A stretch of 25,546 nucleotides of DNA from UBA6115 sp964534515 (GCA_964534515.1 CAZHPW010000026.1:1-25546), one strand, 5' to 3'. Numbered from the stretch's first letter, positions 14,846-22,683 are shown. The notes: generated from the letters alone by a model not told the origin. Made by a program: numbers and translations.

Positions 14846-15535
14846 ATGGAAAACAACAACACCCCTACCTACAACCGCATGCCGCTCATCGGCGATATGG
14901 CCCCCGCTTTTACCGCCGTCACCACCCAGGGTCCCATCAACTTCCCCGAGGACTACAAGGGCAAATGGGTCATCCTCTTCTCCCACCCCGCTGACTTCAC
15001 CCCGGTTTGCACCACGGAATTCATGACCTTCGCCACCCTGGCTGATGAGTTCAAAGCCATGAACACCGAGCTGGTCGGCCTGTCGGTTGACTCCCTGTAT
15101 GCCCACATCGCCTGGCTGCGCAAGATTCAGGAGTTGGAATGGAACGGCATGAAGAACGTTGAAGTGAAGTTCCCCCTGATTGAAGACATCCGCATGGAAG
15201 TGGCCAACAAGTACGGCATGATTCAGCCCGGCCAGTCCAACACCCAGGCGGTTCGCGCAGTGTTCGTGGTTGACCCGGTCGGCAAAATCCGCACCATCCT
15301 CTACTACCCGCTGTCCACCGGCCGCAACTTTGACGAAATCAAGCGCATCATCCTGGCGCTGCAGAAGGCCGACAAGGACCAGGTTGCCACCCCCGCTGAT
15401 TGGCGCCCCGGCCAGGACGTCATCGTCCCCACCGCCGGCTCCTGCGGCGTTGCCAAGGAGCGCATGGAGAGCAAGGATGATGACCAGTACTGCCTGGATT
15501 GGTTCCTGTGCTTCAAGCGTGAGAAGAAGGCCTAA
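14846..15535 (+). CDS. Peroxiredoxin (Prx6/AhpC-like)
   Basis: Thiol peroxidase of 229 residues reducing H2O2 and organic peroxides. The peroxidatic cysteine is C55 in the motif PADFTPVCTTEF. The long C-terminal arm, with YYPLSTGRNFDEI and cysteines C200, C216 and C222 (ending YCLDWFLCF), matches the Prx6-type subgroup of archaea and anaerobes. There the C-terminal cysteines act as resolving thiols, so the electron donor may be thioredoxin. Start ATG 14846 has AGAAAGGA upstream. It lies 74 bases after the perR-like gene with no terminator between, so it is likely co-transcribed and peroxide-induced. A strong terminator follows. Confidence 0.94.
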   Translation: MENNNTPTYNRMPLIGDMAPAFTAVTTQGPINFPEDYKGKWVILFSHPADFTPVCTTEFMTFATLADEFKAMNTELVGLSVDSLYAHIAWLRKIQELEWNGMKNVEVKFPLIEDIRMEVANKYGMIQPGQSNTQAVRAVFVVDPVGKIRTILYYPLSTGRNFDEIKRIILALQKADKDQVATPADWRPGQDVIVPTAGSCGVAKERMESKDDDQYCLDWFLCFKREKKA

Positions 15536-15580
15536 GGCCGCTTCATATCAGCGGACAAGCCGCTCATAGGATTCGTATAA

Positions 15581-15610
15581 AAGAAGGCTGTGAAAAACAG
15601 CCTTCTTTTT
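15581..15610 (+). terminator. Terminator after the peroxiredoxin gene
   Basis: A perfect 11-bp stem (AAGAAGGCTGT at 15581-15591 with ACAGCCTTCTT at 15597-15607), loop GAAAA, followed by Ts. The left flank is A-rich, so it could also stop transcripts from the other side. Confidence 0.92.
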
Positions 15611-15656
15611 GATTGCCCAAGCATGACCAGGGCTAGGAAATAAAATTAGCAATATA

Positions 15657-15690
15657 AAACCCCGATTGGCAGTTGAACCAATCGGGGTTT
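15657..15690 (-). terminator. Terminator of the peptidoglycan-binding protein gene
   Basis: A perfect 13-bp stem (AAACCCCGATTGG at 15657-15669 with CCAATCGGGGTTT at 15678-15690) and an 8-base loop. On the minus strand it continues into TTTTATATTG. It lies 27 bases past the stop at 15718 and faces the peroxiredoxin terminator. Confidence 0.88.
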
Positions 15691-15717
15691 GGATAAACTA
15701 AAAACTCGCTTGAGGAT

Positions 15718-16791
15718 TTACTTCTTGACCGGCTTTGAGATGGCCTTGGTGCTGAACATCGCATCCCAGGTGTTCTTGCCCACGATGCCGTCCACCTTCA
15801 GTTTGTTGACGGACTGGAAGGAGCGCACGGCCGTGTAAGTCCTGTAGCCAAAGACGCCGTCGTCCAGGTTGTTGCCCAGGTAGCCCAGGGCAATCAGGCG
15901 CTGCTGCACCTGGGTCACCAGGGCGCCGGAGGTGCCATAGCGGATGCGCAGCACGGAAGGCTTGGCAGGCGCGGGCTTGGTCGGGCTGACAGCGGGGGTG
16001 GCGGTGGAGCCGAACAGTTTCTTCCAGGTGGCGGGCCCGATGATGCCGTCAACCTTGAGGTTGTTCTTCAACTGGAAGGCGCGGGCGGCCTGGTAGGTGG
16101 ACCAGCCGAACTTGCCATCGGCCTTGCCGGCCTTGAAGCCCAAGTCCAGCAGGCGCTGCTGCGCGAGCTTGACCAGGTAGCCTTCATAGCCGTACTGCAC
16201 GCGCGGGTTCTTGGGGATGGCGACCGGCGCGTAGGGGTCTTTGGGGGTTGTGGGCTTTGGAATCGTGGCGCTGCCCACCAGGGCGTCCCAGGTGAGGGGG
16301 CCGACAATGCCGTCCACCTTCAGGCCTTTGGAGGCCTGGAAGGAGCGTACCGCCTTGACGGTGGTATAGCCGTATTTGCCGTCAATTGCGCCCTTGTACA
16401 GCTTCAGCCCGGCCAGCTTTGTCTGGATGGTGGTGACAGCCGGGCCCTCGCTGGCGTAGGAAACGCGCAGGGCTGTGGCCGTGCCGCCGGCGCCGCCGGA
16501 CTTTTTGATGGCGTTGTCGGAATAGAGGTAGAGGTTGGTCTTGGTGCCGATGATACCGTCCACCTGCAGGCTGTTTTTGCTTTGGAAGCCACGCACGGCA
16601 ACAACGGTGGAGTAACCGTACTTGCCATCAATGGAACCGGTATAGTACCCCAGCGCCTTGAGCCTTGTCTGTGCCCGGTTCACCTGAAAACCTTCAGAAC
16701 CGTAGGACAGGTTGGCCGCCAGGGCGACGGACATGAGCAGGGACATCACCAGGATTACGGTAAACAGCCCTGCGAGAATACGGTTTTTCAT
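15718..16791 (-). CDS. Secreted protein of four peptidoglycan-binding repeats
   Basis: The 357-residue protein opens with a signal peptide (MKNR, hydrophobic core, cleavage near SVALA-ANL). The rest is four PG_binding_1 repeats of about 60 residues, starting near 29, 111, 198 and 285. Each has the pattern YG/YA-x-x-G, a QxxL helix, DGKYG or equivalent, a VRxFQ helix, and KVDGI(V/I)G-x-x-TW. Linkers are rich in Pro, Thr, Lys and Ala. No hydrolase, transpeptidase or anchoring domain is present, so it probably coats or cross-bridges the wall, or holds something to it. ATG 16791 has AAAAGGAG upstream. It is monocistronic, with its own promoter and terminator. Domain calls are secure; the cellular role is unknown. 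Confidence 0.9.
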   Translation of the reverse strand: MKNRILAGLFTVILVMSLLMSVALAANLSYGSEGFQVNRAQTRLKALGYYTGSIDGKYGYSTVVAVRGFQSKNSLQVDGIIGTKTNLYLYSDNAIKKSGGAGGTATALRVSYASEGPAVTTIQTKLAGLKLYKGAIDGKYGYTTVKAVRSFQASKGLKVDGIVGPLTWDALVGSATIPKPTTPKDPYAPVAIPKNPRVQYGYEGYLVKLAQQRLLDLGFKAGKADGKFGWSTYQAARAFQLKNNLKVDGIIGPATWKKLFGSTATPAVSPTKPAPAKPSVLRIRYGTSGALVTQVQQRLIALGYLGNNLDDGVFGYRTYTAVRSFQSVNKLKVDGIVGKNTWDAMFSTKAISKPVKK

Positions 16792-16841
16792 ATTGCCACA
16801 CTCCTTTTCTTAGACGGCATCCGATACTTTTTGGTCTATTC

Positions 16842-16870
16842 AATATACTTGAAGAACGCAAGGGATGCAA
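16842..16870 (-). promoter_or_regulatory. Promoter of the peptidoglycan-binding protein gene
   Basis: On the minus strand TTGCAT (16865-16870), 17 bases, then TATATT (16842-16847). The -10 is good and the -35 moderate. Initiation is predicted near 16835, with a leader of about 44 bases. Confidence 0.6.
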
Positions 16871-16970
16871 TGAAATAAGGGTTTCAAAACTGTAACAGGT
16901 TTATACACTTTGTTACAAATTAGCCCATTTTCTCCCTGTTTGCCGCCCGGTTGAAGGAAGAGAATGGCCC

Positions 16971-18368
16971 TCAGGGCGCTTTGGCGCCCGCCTTGTCCCC
17001 CAGCAGATGCAGGGCGGCAACCGCCTGGGAAACCGTGCTGACATTGACAATCTTCATGCCCTTGGGCACCTGGATTTTGCCGGAGCGCGGTTTGGGGCAG
17101 ATGACCTGCTCAAACCCAAGGCGCGCGCACTCGGCCAGGCGGCGCTCCAGAAAGGGGATGGGACGAACTTCACCCAGCAGCCCCACTTCCCCCATCGCGG
17201 CCACATCCTGGGGCAGGGAACGGTCCGACAGCGAGGAGGCCACCGCCAGACAGACCGCGAGGTCAGCCGCCGGCTCATTGAGGCTTAGACCGCCGGCCAC
17301 GTTGATGTAGACATCCTGGTTGTAAAGCCTGAGGCCCGCGCGCTTTTCCAGGACTGCCAGCAGGAGGGCGACACGGCCCTGGTCCATGCCGTTGACCGTG
17401 CGCTTGGGTGAGGGGTAAAAACTTTGCGCCGCCAGCGCCTGAAGGTCCACCAGCATCGGGCGGCTGCCCTCCATCCCGCAGAACACCACGGAGCCGGAGA
17501 TGCCGGTCGCGCGGTCACGCAGCAGGGTCTCCGACGCGTTTTCCACCATGCGCATACCCTCGCCCGTCATTTCAAACAAGCCCAATTCATTGACGGAGCC
17601 GTAGCGGTTCTTGTTGGCGCGCAGCAGGCGGTACTCCCTTTGGTGGTCGCCCTCAAAGTACAAAACCACATCCACCATGTGCTCCAGCACCCTGGGGCCC
17701 GCGATGGAGCCTTCCTTGGTGACATGGCCCACCAGGAAGATGGCGCAGCCCGAGGTCTTGGCGTAGCGCATAAGCACGGAAGCGCTTTCGCGAACCTGGC
17801 TGACAGACCCTGGGGCGGAAGCCATGTCCGGCCGGTACATGGTTTGAATGGAGTCCACCACCACAAAGTCGGGAGCCAGGGCGTTGAGCTTTTCCTCCAC
17901 CGCGTCCATCGCGTTTTCAGCCAGGATGAGAACAGCGTCCTTGCCGGCACCCAGGCGCTCCGCGCGCAGTTTGATTTGCCTGGAACTTTCCTCACCCGTG
18001 ATGTAGAGCACCCGCTTATTTAAACGGGACAGGTTGGCACAAACTTGCAAAAGTAACGTACTTTTTCCAACGCCGGGCTCACCGCCGATGAGCAGCAGGG
18101 AGCCTTCCACCACGCCGCCGCCCAAAACCCGATCAAATTCGGAGATGCCGGTGGACTGGTGAATGGCGATGTCAGCGGAGATGTCCTTTAAGGTTTCCGC
18201 CTGGGCGCCGGTGCCCCCGGGGCGTTTTTGCGCGGCCTTGTTTTCCGGCGCTGCCGCTTCCGGCGCTTCCACCAGGGTGTTCCAGGCATCACAGCCCGGG
18301 CACTTGCCAAACCAGCGGGGCGTTTCAAAGCCACAGTCGGAGCAGACAAAGAGCAGTTTTTTCTTCAA
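16971..18368 (-). CDS. radA: DNA repair protein RadA (Sms)
   Basis: RadA is a RecA-like, hexameric branch-migration helicase acting in recombinational repair and in transformation. The 465 residues match the family. An N-terminal zinc finger has C9, C12, C23 and C26. Walker A is GGEPGVGKST (95-104), Walker B is in VVVDSIQT, and the RadA signature KNRYG follows (normally KNRFG). The C-terminal Lon-protease-like domain is visible in INVAGGLSLNEPAADLA. The start is TTG at 18368, with AGGA 8 bases upstream; it gives the canonical KKKLLFVCSDCG opening, while an open extension to 18665 is not conserved-looking. It is divergent from thiN. A GGGCGC-TTTG-GCGCCC hairpin (16974-16989) sits at the stop but lacks a U-run. 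Confidence 0.95.
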   Translation of the reverse strand: MKKKLLFVCSDCGFETPRWFGKCPGCDAWNTLVEAPEAAAPENKAAQKRPGGTGAQAETLKDISADIAIHQSTGISEFDRVLGGGVVEGSLLLIGGEPGVGKSTLLLQVCANLSRLNKRVLYITGEESSRQIKLRAERLGAGKDAVLILAENAMDAVEEKLNALAPDFVVVDSIQTMYRPDMASAPGSVSQVRESASVLMRYAKTSGCAIFLVGHVTKEGSIAGPRVLEHMVDVVLYFEGDHQREYRLLRANKNRYGSVNELGLFEMTGEGMRMVENASETLLRDRATGISGSVVFCGMEGSRPMLVDLQALAAQSFYPSPKRTVNGMDQGRVALLLAVLEKRAGLRLYNQDVYINVAGGLSLNEPAADLAVCLAVASSLSDRSLPQDVAAMGEVGLLGEVRPIPFLERRLAECARLGFEQVICPKPRSGKIQVPKGMKIVNVSTVSQAVAALHLLGDKAGAKAP

Positions 18369-18406
18369 GGGGGAATCCTTTCCTTTCAGGCAGAGCCCAA
18401 ACAAGG

Positions 18407-18412
18407 TATACT
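18407..18412 (+). promoter_or_regulatory. Possible -10 element for thiN
   Basis: TATACT lies 18 bases before the thiN ATG, with GAGGAGG between. No convincing -35 lies 17 bases upstream (TTTCAG). It sits between the divergent radA and thiN starts, which are only about 60 bases apart. Confidence 0.4.
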
Positions 18413-18429
18413 CAAATGAGGAGGCAATT

Positions 18430-19050
18430 ATGAGAAAAGGCATCGCATACATCGTCGGCGCGGGGGATTTTTCACCCTTTGGCTTTCGCCCGGGGCGAAA
18501 TGACCTGGTCATCGCAGCGGACGGCGGATATGACAATTTACTGCGGCACCGGCTAAGAGCCGATATTTTGCTGGGCGATTTAGACTCGGTATCCAAAACG
18601 CCTGACGGCATAGCCCGGCTGCAATTCCCCGCAAAGAAAGACCTGACCGACATGGCACTGGGCATCCGCCTGGCGCAGGGGCGGGGTTATTGCCGATTTT
18701 ACCTGTACGGCGCGCTGGGCAAGCGGCTTGACCACACGCTGGCCAACCTGCAAATCCTGGCGGGCTTGGCTGAGAAGGGCTATCAAGCCAAAATCATTTC
18801 AAACAAGCTGATTATCCACGCCCTGTCCAATGGGACGCTGATGCTGCCCCCAATCAAGAAAGGCAGCATCATCTCGGTATTCTGCTGGGGCGATATGGCG
18901 GAGGGGGTCAGCCTAAGCGGCCTGTCCTATCCGCTTCATAACGCGGTATTATCAGGCACCAACCCCCTGGGCATCAGCAACAAAGGCACCGGAAAGCCGG
19001 CCAACATCAGCGTCAAGCAGGGAACCTTGCTGGTTTTCCAGCAGGTTTAG
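18430..19050 (+). CDS. thiN: Thiamine pyrophosphokinase
   Basis: ThiN (EC 2.7.6.2) transfers pyrophosphate from ATP to thiamine, making the cofactor thiamine diphosphate in the cytoplasm. The 206 residues are the normal length. Family signatures are AADGGYDNLL near 36-45, LLGDLDS near 53-59, KKDLTDMALGIR near 75-86 and the GALGKRLDHTLANL block near 98-111. The C-terminal beta domain that closes the thiamine site follows (GISNKGTGKPANISV). I start at ATG 18430 because GAGGAGG precedes it; an open frame further upstream is antisense to radA. The stop overlaps the convergent sugar-kinase stop by four bases. It stands alone, with no other thiamine genes nearby. Confidence 0.93.
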   Translation: MRKGIAYIVGAGDFSPFGFRPGRNDLVIAADGGYDNLLRHRLRADILLGDLDSVSKTPDGIARLQFPAKKDLTDMALGIRLAQGRGYCRFYLYGALGKRLDHTLANLQILAGLAEKGYQAKIISNKLIIHALSNGTLMLPPIKKGSIISVFCWGDMAEGVSLSGLSYPLHNAVLSGTNPLGISNKGTGKPANISVKQGTLLVFQQV

Positions 19051-20159
19051 GCGTAGCGGGTCATGTAGCGCTGGACCATCTCCTGCAATTCCTGCTCGTG
19101 CTTTTCAACATTTTTCAGCAGGGCAATCTGCGCGCGGGTGCGGACCAGGTTATGCATGGGTGAGTTGACCTTGAAGTACAAGTCACCATCCAGATAGTCT
19201 GTCAGGAAGCGCATGGCCAGCTCCCCGGTCAATACCTTGATGCCCAGCGGCAAACGCAGCAATTCTTCATCAGACAGGATGCCGGCCGTCTCCTGGACGA
19301 ACCCGCGGGTAAAAGCGCGGGTTTTTTCCATGTCCAGTTTGATAAGGCTGGTGTCCTCCTCATCCTCCTTGGCGGTGGACGCGCCAAAGCGCACCGCGTC
19401 GCCGTAGTCATACAGGGCAGAGCCGGGCATGACCGTGTCCAGGTCAATGACTGCCAGGGCCTTGCCCGTCTGGTTGTCCAGGAGGACGTTATTGGACTTG
19501 GTATCGTTGTGGGTTACGCGAAGCGGGATGGTCTGGTTCTCCAGCAAGCGGACAATCTCGCCCAGCATCTTGCGATGCTCAAACATGAACTCAATCTCTT
19601 CCTCCACCTCTTTGACGCGCCCCGCCTTGTTCTCATCCACCGCGCGGACAAAGGCGTAAAAGCGTTTGGTGGTGTTGTGGAAGTTGGGGATGGTCTCCGC
19701 CAGCATGTGAGCCGGGAAATCCACCAGGTTTCTCTGGAAGGAGCCAAAGGCGCGGCCGACCTCTTCCATCTGCTCAGGCTTGGTCACCACGTCCAGCGCC
19801 AGGGCGTTTGTGATGTAGGTGTAGGCGCGCCAGACGCCGTTTTTGCGGTCCTGGTACATCGTGTCGCCGTCCACCGTGCGGACCAGTTCCAGCACCATGC
19901 GGTCCGCCGTGTCCATTTTCTTGAGCAGGTTGTTTTTTAGGTGCTCCGTCACCAGCGCGATGTTTTGCATCACGCCCTGGGGGTCGCGGAAAACATAGGT
20001 GTTGATGCGCTGCAGCGTGTACATGATGGTCTTGCTGCCATCCAGATATTCTAATACATAGGTTTCGTTGATATTGCCGGAGGTTAATTCACGGGAGGTG
20101 ACGTATTTCCCTTGGAAGCGGAACTTTGGCAGGATGTTTTTGATGTCATTATAAGCCAT
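19047..20159 (-). CDS. APH-fold sugar kinase, NahK-like
   Basis: The protein (370 residues) belongs to the aminoglycoside phosphotransferase/choline-kinase superfamily. Its closest visible resemblance is to N-acetylhexosamine 1-kinase (NahK/LnpB) of gut bifidobacteria. Shared blocks are the ATP loop SGNINETYV (28-35), LQRIN near 49-53, the catalytic loop HNDTKSNN (217-224, D219 as base) and the metal motif VIDLDTVMPG (237-246). NahK phosphorylates GlcNAc or GalNAc at C1 in the lacto-N-biose pathway. No lacto-N-biose phosphorylase or epimerase is near, so the substrate may differ. ATG 20159 begins MAYNDIKN with only a weak upstream A/G-rich site. Its 3' end overlaps thiN by 4 bases, and no terminator is seen. 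Superfamily secure, substrate tentative. Confidence 0.8.
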   Translation of the reverse strand: MAYNDIKNILPKFRFQGKYVTSRELTSGNINETYVLEYLDGSKTIMYTLQRINTYVFRDPQGVMQNIALVTEHLKNNLLKKMDTADRMVLELVRTVDGDTMYQDRKNGVWRAYTYITNALALDVVTKPEQMEEVGRAFGSFQRNLVDFPAHMLAETIPNFHNTTKRFYAFVRAVDENKAGRVKEVEEEIEFMFEHRKMLGEIVRLLENQTIPLRVTHNDTKSNNVLLDNQTGKALAVIDLDTVMPGSALYDYGDAVRFGASTAKEDEEDTSLIKLDMEKTRAFTRGFVQETAGILSDEELLRLPLGIKVLTGELAMRFLTDYLDGDLYFKVNSPMHNLVRTRAQIALLKNVEKHEQELQEMVQRYMTRYA

Positions 20160-20298
20160 CTTTGACCCTCACATTTCCCTATAATCAACTTATTTTAGCC
20201 AATGCGCGAGGGGGTGTCAATGATTCGGGGCTTATGTCCCATCTTTGGGGCTCTAGCGACAGTGTTTTCTATTTATTTTTGTGTTGACAGTTTATCAG

Positions 20299-20330
20299 TC
20301 AGTACCGGAATCCAGAAAAATCAGTACCGG
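20299..20330 (+). repeat. Short direct repeat upstream of the tRNA gene
   Basis: The ten-base word TCAGTACCGG occurs at 20299-20308 and again at 20321-20330, a 22-base period or two helical turns. That spacing fits a protein binding the same DNA face twice, but no regulator is known here. Confidence 0.35.
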
Positions 20331-20357
20331 TATTTTGATAATCATCCCGGCCTTTTC

Positions 20358-20386
20358 TTGACTGATGGCAAACTTGCCATTATCAT
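20358..20386 (+). promoter_or_regulatory. Promoter of the tRNA-Ser gene
   Basis: TTGACT (20358-20363), 17 bases, TATCAT (20381-20386). Initiation is predicted near 20393, about 19 bases before the mature tRNA. The spacer contains a palindrome, ATGGCAA-AC-TTGCCAT, at 20365-20380. Confidence 0.7.
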
Positions 20387-20411
20387 ACCTAAGGAATCAT
20401 TGATTCCATGT

Positions 20412-20500
20412 GCAGAGGTATCGAAGCGGTCATAACGGGGCTGACTCGAAATCAGTTTGGCTGAAAGGCCACGTGGGTTCGAATCCCACCCTCTGCGCCA
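20412..20500 (+). tRNA. tRNA-Ser (CGA anticodon)
   Basis: A full class II cloverleaf can be folded. The acceptor stem is GCAGAGG (20412-20418) with CCTCTGC (20490-20496), discriminator G, and encoded CCA (20498-20500). The anticodon loop CTCGAAA gives anticodon CGA, reading UCG serine codons. A long variable arm (TTTGGCTGAAAGGCCA region) is typical of serine tRNAs. The T arm is GTGGG-TTCGAAT-CCCAC. The A+T-rich accessory block begins just beyond its 3' end, which is the usual insertion point of integrating elements. Confidence 0.96.
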
Positions 20501-20527
20501 CATCATCAACAACAGTTGATACAATTT

Positions 20528-20552
20528 GGCCCGTCTCATCAAGAGGCGGGCC
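20528..20552 (+). terminator. Terminator after tRNA-Ser
   Basis: GGCCCGTCTC (20528-20537) pairs with GAGGCGGGCC (20543-20552), with one G-T pair and a five-base loop. It is followed by GTTGTATTT, a modest T-rich run. It lies 28 bases beyond the tRNA. Confidence 0.7.
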
Positions 20553-20766
20553 GTTGTATTTGAAGGGTGAAAAGTGTTGATATTACTTGGTTTTTTGAAC
20601 TTTCCAAGATTAACAGAGATCGGTTTTATCGGCTACAGGAGCGCTTGATTTTGGGTTTCAGAACGCTCACCACCAATCGACCAGAAAAAATGCAACCCCC
20701 TCCCTTCCCGCGTGCATGAGTATCAGAGAAGCGTGCGAGAGTGCGGCTTTAATAGCAATAATATGT
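20553..20766. other. Non-coding junction between tRNA-Ser and the accessory block
   Basis: This gap runs from the tRNA terminator to the stop of the first accessory gene. Composition falls from G+C-rich to A+T-rich within it. I see no integrase remnant, no copy of the tRNA 3' end and no open frame with a ribosome site. A weak imperfect hairpin lies near 20639-20669 without a U-run on either strand. Confidence 0.45.
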
Positions 20767-21600
20767 TTAATTGGCATTTAAACCCACAGCTCTACTACCT
20801 AGCGTTTCTTTCCACCAAGACTCGCGTCCTAGAATGATAGTCTTATCAACACGAGAGTTGTAATTCTCGAGAATGGCATATTGAAAGAACTGCCTAACAT
20901 ATTCAATTCCATGCTGCTCAACTAGTTCTTTTAGAAACTTGTTGCCACCATGTCCATCGCTTACATAATTGGCCCATCGCTGCAAAAGCATACCATTCTC
21001 GCCGTATGCCGAACCAACATACTGCTTGCCACTCTTCAAGTCCACTATTAGGTAAACAGCTTTCTGATTTTCAAGGGCTGCAATCCAGTCTCTTTTCTGT
21101 CTGGTGATGATTGTTGTTAGTTGTTCAAATGAAAGGCGTACTTTGTCATAACCGGGAAAATCTACTCCATCGAAAATGTTTGGCAGAATCTGCTGAACCT
21201 CAATTCTTGACATAATATTGTTTGCATAGACAACTTGGGTTTGATGGCTCTTCCTATATTTTACTATGACTCTGCCGTAAAACGCCCGGTTCTTCTCCAA
21301 CTCAATACCATCATAATTCACTCCGTCTTTTACATCCAACTCGCGAGTGACTTCCTTAATTGTTGAAAGGAGCCATGAAGTCGGTGACATCTGAATAAGG
21401 CTAATTGCAATTTCACCGACATTAAAGTATCGACGCTTAGTCCTCCAGAAGAGCCACTGACCATTCACTTCATCTGAGTTACGGAGATATACTTCCAATG
21501 GGTCTTCCTTGCCATTGTACTGATTAAACTTGATTTTCGTTCGATTCAAGTCTTGTAAACTGAAACGGAGCAAGTCATTAAGCATCAACGGTTTTTTCAT
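20767..21600 (-). CDS. GIY-YIG nuclease-fold protein with unrecognised N-terminal domain
   Basis: The 277-residue protein has two parts. Residues 1-175 are a globular domain I do not recognise. Residues 180-277 form a GIY-YIG domain: VYLIV (182-186) and YVGSA (194-198) are the two signature strands, R208 in LLQRWANY matches the catalytic arginine, and E260 in GRESWWKETLG matches the metal-binding glutamate. The catalytic set therefore looks intact. It ends GLNAN. The start ATG 21600 has TGAGGAA about 8 bases upstream. It lies 34 bases after the FRG-domain gene and is likely co-transcribed with it. Codon use is A+T-rich like the rest of the block. It is probably a DNA endonuclease in defence; the target is unknown. 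Confidence 0.8.
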   Translation of the reverse strand: MKKPLMLNDLLRFSLQDLNRTKIKFNQYNGKEDPLEVYLRNSDEVNGQWLFWRTKRRYFNVGEIAISLIQMSPTSWLLSTIKEVTRELDVKDGVNYDGIELEKNRAFYGRVIVKYRKSHQTQVVYANNIMSRIEVQQILPNIFDGVDFPGYDKVRLSFEQLTTIITRQKRDWIAALENQKAVYLIVDLKSGKQYVGSAYGENGMLLQRWANYVSDGHGGNKFLKELVEQHGIEYVRQFFQYAILENYNSRVDKTIILGRESWWKETLGSRAVGLNAN

Positions 21601-21634
21601 AGTGTATTCCTCAGTATGTCATTTCATGCCCTTA

Positions 21635-22507
21635 CTATTTTAGCAAGTGTTTTTGCACATAAACTGTTTGATGGTCGAGATCGGGAAACAATTTTTCGCT
21701 ATTAATACCTAGTACATCCAGTTGATCCAACAAGTCCAGTTTTACTTTCGCAGGCACGCTAATTGAGAAACCGGGACTCCACAGATCTTTAATCTCCTTT
21801 GTTACTGGAGTGATGAAATTGCAACGCGTCTCGTTCTTTTTGCCTTGAGGATCAATGTACTCGGAAGATTGCATTCCAAATAGGAAGAATGCGCCATCCT
21901 GGTTTATCAGGCGCTGGGTATTTTTTCGGGGAATTACGGTCAACATAGGGATTTCTAACCAGTTAATAAATGCTTTCTTGGTTTCCACCATATTCGCTGC
22001 AGAAGTTTGAGCATACCTAGTCTTTTGTAGCTCATAATACTGATCAATGGGAGTGCCCTTTGCGTAACCAAGATCAAATACATAGTCAATGTGAAGATCA
22101 ACAATTGGATCTGAACACCAATATGTCGGCATGTTGGGAAAGACAAAAACACTTCCATCTCTCTCTAATTGCTCAGGACCAAAGCAGGCAAAGTACAGAG
22201 CAACTAAGGGATTTGATGTGCAATCAAGCAATCGAGTAGGGAGACCAAAGTGTTGCATTTTTGCAAGATTTTCAAATCTATTATCGCCGAATTCGGAAGG
22301 ATTATGATGCAAAAGCCTTTTTACCAATACTCCTTCTGCGTTAAGTAAGTTTTCCCGAAAGAGTCTCGGCGACAGCCCCCAATTTGAATTTGCTTGACCT
22401 CGAAAGAAGGTTCTGCAACTAAGTATGCTACTATAATAATCAATGCGCTTAATTGTCTTGAGCACATTAAAAAAGTCAGATAAAGTTTCGATAATAGCTT
22501 GCGGCAT
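21635..22507 (-). CDS. FRG-domain protein
   Basis: The 290-residue protein carries an FRG domain (PF08867), named for its conserved Phe-Arg-Gly: FFRGQANSNWGLSPRLFR starts at residue 34. The second conserved block is MQHFGLPTRLLDCTSNP (84-100) followed by LVALYFAC. FRG proteins are common in mobile islands beside restriction systems and other nucleases; their biochemical activity is not established. No signal peptide or membrane segment is seen. The start ATG 22507 has GAGGAG about 7 bases upstream. A possible promoter (TTGGAA at 22551-22556, 17 bases, TATCAC at 22528-22533) lies in the 176-base gap after the restriction gene, but the implied leader is very short. It is followed at 34 bases by the GIY-YIG gene, with which it probably acts. 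Confidence 0.85.
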   Translation of the reverse strand: MPQAIIETLSDFFNVLKTIKRIDYYSSILSCRTFFRGQANSNWGLSPRLFRENLLNAEGVLVKRLLHHNPSEFGDNRFENLAKMQHFGLPTRLLDCTSNPLVALYFACFGPEQLERDGSVFVFPNMPTYWCSDPIVDLHIDYVFDLGYAKGTPIDQYYELQKTRYAQTSAANMVETKKAFINWLEIPMLTVIPRKNTQRLINQDGAFFLFGMQSSEYIDPQGKKNETRCNFITPVTKEIKDLWSPGFSISVPAKVKLDLLDQLDVLGINSEKLFPDLDHQTVYVQKHLLK

Positions 22508-22683
22508 AGCTTATCTCCTCAACAGGTGTGATACCTATACGAAAACTCGATTCCAATTTACTAACTCACTACCCGCTTCAAAAAAATGTCTATGCAAAGC
22601 GGTTTTCTAAGTTTTATGAAAAATGAAATTGCACGTTTTCTAAACAGCTCAGCATGATTGCCAAACTATTTAAATGCACAAAC
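22508..22683 (-). other. Gap between the restriction enzyme and FRG genes
   Basis: No coding sequence is supported here. CCGCTT near 22573 and AAGCGG near 22597 form a six-base inverted repeat with a long loop, too weak to call a terminator. A candidate promoter for the FRG gene lies at 22528-22556. The gap is long compared with the 34-base and 4-base-overlap spacings around it, so the FRG/GIY-YIG pair may be a separate transcription unit. Confidence 0.4.

Noticed and set aside
16974..16989. GGGCGC-TTTG-GCGCCC hairpin at the radA stop as a terminator.
   Set aside because: No U-run follows on the minus strand and the stem overlaps coding sequence.
18369..18665. Extension of the radA frame by 99 codons upstream of the TTG start.
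   Set aside because: It is antisense to the start of thiN and lacks a ribosome site; family members begin at KKKxxFVCSDCG.
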